A stretch of DNA of 64,000 bases. Origin: Polyangiaceae bacterium. GTDB lineage: Bacteria; Myxococcota_A; Polyangia; Polyangiales; Polyangiaceae. Numbering within the stretch: position 1 is the stretch's first letter; every line of letters starts with the position of its first letter. The DNA lies in NCBI GenBank assembly GCA_016715885.1, contig JADJXL010000020.1:1324572-1388571 (forward strand). The letters run 5' to 3'. Under the pieces are notes generated by a model. It was not told the origin of the DNA and did no database searches. It saw only the letters and a program-made list of their open reading frames with translations. Shown piece after piece: positions 62,117-64,000 of this stretch. Made by a program: the position numbers and the translations under genes.

Positions 62117-64000
62117 ATGAACATTTCAGCAATTGCGATCAAGCGGCCCGTGTTCACGGTGATGGTGGCCGTTGCGCTGCTGGTGCTGGGCATCGTCGGC
62201 TACAGAAACTCGGGACCGATCTCTTTCCGAACGTTGCATTTCCGGTCGTGAGCGTGACGATCCTCCCCGGCGCGGGAGCCCGGCGGAGATGGACACCCAA
62301 GTCACGAAGCCCATCGAAGACGTGGTGGTTTCGCTGAACGGGATCGATCAGGTGCGTTCGTTTTCGCGCGAAGGTGTCGACGACGGTCGTCATTTTCAAG
62401 CTCGACGTGGATGTTCAGGAAGCGGCGACGCAAGTGCGTGAACGCGTCGCACAGGCGAGGTTCAAGCTACCGAACGACATCCAAAGACCCGTCATTTCGC
62501 CTCGATACCGATGCCGTACCGGTGTTGATTTACGTTGCGAGGTCGACGGGGGCTCAGTGAAATCCACAATTTCGCCGATGATGTGATTCGTCCAGCGCTC
62601 GAACAAGTGGATGGGTCGCGGCGGTGAACATTCGCGGCGGCGCCGAACGCGAAGTGAAGGTGCTGCTGGATCGCGCGAGGATCGACGCGCTTCGCGTGCA
62701 ACCGGCGCAGATCGTGGGCGCCGATCAAAGCGGCCAGCAGGTAGTACCTGCGGGTCGTTACGAAGCCGGGGAAAAGAAATCAGCGTTCGAGCCATCGAGG
62801 CTCGGCGAAGTCGACGCACTGCGCGACATCGTGGTGGCCATGTCGCAAGACGGCTCATCAGTGCGCCTGCGCGATGTGGCCGACGTGCAAGACGGTTTCG
62901 AGAGAATGCGGACGCGGATCCGCGTGAACACGGATGAAGCGGTCGCGTTCGAGGTGATCAAGCAAACGGTCGGAACACGGTGGAAGTTGCCGACGGAGTA
63001 CGCGCGAAGCTCGCCGAGGATCAGAAAAGGATTCCCCGAGGATTTGAAGACGTCGCTGATCATGGATCGGTCGACGTTCATCATGAAAACGCGCACGAGG
63101 TGCGAATCGCCATTTGGTACGGCGGGGCGATGGCGATCCTGATCATCCCGATCTTCATGCTGGATCTGCGATCGACGCTCATCAGTGCGGTCGCTTTGCC
63201 GACGAAGCGTGGTGTCGACGTTTTCTTGATGTACGTGCTCGGCTTCACGCTGAACATGATGACGCTGCTCGGCCTGTCGCTCGCGATTGGTCTCTTGATC
63301 GACGATGCGGTCGTGGTTCGCGAGAACATCTTCAAGCATCTCGAGCGCGGGAACCTCAATGGGCAGCGCTGAACGGGACGAAAGAGATTGCCCTGAGCGT
63401 GCTCGCGACGACGATGACGATCGTGGCGGTGTTCGTTCCGGTCGCGTTCATGACGGGCATCGTGGGTCAATTTTCAGGCAGTTTGGACTCACGGTGTCGG
63501 GCGCGGTGCTCGTGTCGCTGTTCGTCGCGTTCGATCGATCCGATGTTGTCGTCGCGTTTTTCAAAGACCATTGCGCATGGCGCCAAGATTCGTTCGCGTG
63601 GCTGAAGCGGCCTTTCGGTGGCTGTTTTCGTCGATGGACAATGCGTACCGGGGATGCTCGGAGTGGGTCGTGCGACACAAGCTGATCGTGGGCCTGTTGG
63701 CGCTCGTCGCTCGTGGGGTCAGGGATGCTGATGGGCCTGATAGGCTCGGACTTCGTGAACGCCGAATCGCGCGGTGAGAGAGTCATGGCGGAGGTGGAGT
63801 TTTCCGGCAGCGACGTCTGGAGGAGACAGCGCGTCGGTCGTACGAAGCCGAAAAAATTATTGGAGAGACTAAGGATTCCGGACGTGTACGCGACGCCGGG
63901 ACCCGAACGGCGAGGTGAACAAAGGTTCACTGGGCGCATTCTGACGTCGAAGAAGGGCGGTCGGACGGTGACGCTGTCGCGGATCAAAGACCAAGTGCGC
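62117..64000 (+). pseudogene. RND efflux pump (AcrB/MdtB-like), frameshifted and cut by the window end
   Basis: The start MNISAIAIKRPVFTVMVAVA is a clear RND N-terminus. Corrected frames give LGTDLFPNVAFPVVSVTILP, MDTQVTKPIEDVVVSLNGID, FKLDVDVQEAATQVRERVAQ, LIYVARSTGAQ, PALEQVDG, VNIRGGAEREVKVLLDRARI, LRLRDVADVQDGFERMRTR, MMTLLGLSLAIGLLIDDAVV (with the membrane acid motif DD), and near the window end SDFVNAESRGE with LTSKKGGRTVTLSRIKDQVR. It would export hydrophobic compounds with the proton gradient. More than eight frame breaks are present; the C-terminal half is beyond the window. Confidence 0.75.

Noticed and set aside
1..64000. tRNA, rRNA, insertion sequences and phage genes
   Set aside because: No tRNA-like or rRNA-like stretches, transposase motifs or phage structural genes were noticed; a tRNAscan-SE and IS search would be decisive.

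Overview
The window is GC-rich, densely packed and almost certainly from a myxobacterium (Myxococcota, probably Polyangiales-like). The grounds are two MYXO-CTERM-like C-terminal anchors, a Ser/Thr kinase locus, an AAA+ activator with a long tetratricopeptide-like middle, many lipoproteins with Gly-rich linkers and Cys-rich modules, and large WD40/beta-propeller proteins. No rRNA, tRNA, CRISPR array, insertion sequence or phage gene was recognised.

Layout. 0-5 kb: an AAA+ activator with an N-terminal HTH and an altered GAFTGA loop, flanked by clusters of CCAAA boxes, then a small NlpC/CHAP-like protein and an unassigned protein. 5-11 kb: a cytochrome P450, a methyltransferase, and an envelope-sugar group (GT87-like membrane transferase, UDP-glucuronate decarboxylase, GT2). 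11-15 kb: an HpaB-type hydroxylase coupled to an unusual fusion carrying an MpaB/DUF2236 oxygenase domain. 15-22 kb: a pentose locus (ribose-type ABC transporter, a ParB-domain gene and a divergent FGGY pentulose kinase). 22-36 kb: an acyl-CoA transferase-GNAT fusion, two putative secreted metallopeptidases, a HEAT/WD40 giant, a frameshifted haem lipoprotein, a MYXO-CTERM propeller protein and a Tat amidase. 36-40 kb: a sulfotransferase and a three-gene unit of a cyclase-like protein and an ABC exporter. 40-51 kb: a VWA-like lipoprotein, a WD40-caspase protein with a MYXO-CTERM tail, two coupled SDRs, an esterase and more lipoproteins.

50.9-60.0 kb is the most interesting part. A three-gene module (Ser/Thr kinase, TPR/PEGA-like two-TM protein, Cys-rich lipoprotein) occurs twice in the same order and orientation. 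In the second copy the kinase is reduced to a degenerate N-lobe that keeps its Pro-rich and membrane parts. Between the copies lie a frameshifted WGR/LRR-like gene and a noncoding stretch with about six degenerate 42-43 bp tandem repeats. The arrangement suggests a cell-envelope signalling cassette that duplicated, with one copy losing catalysis.

60.1-64.0 kb is a TetR/RND-efflux operon (regulator, membrane-fusion adaptor, inner-membrane pump). From about 60.92 kb on, the reading frame breaks every 50-400 bases while the peptide in each segment stays well conserved. This looks like uncorrected indel errors near a contig end rather than ancient decay. Single-base frame breaks at about 29.89 kb (a G6 run) and 55.73 kb may have the same cause.
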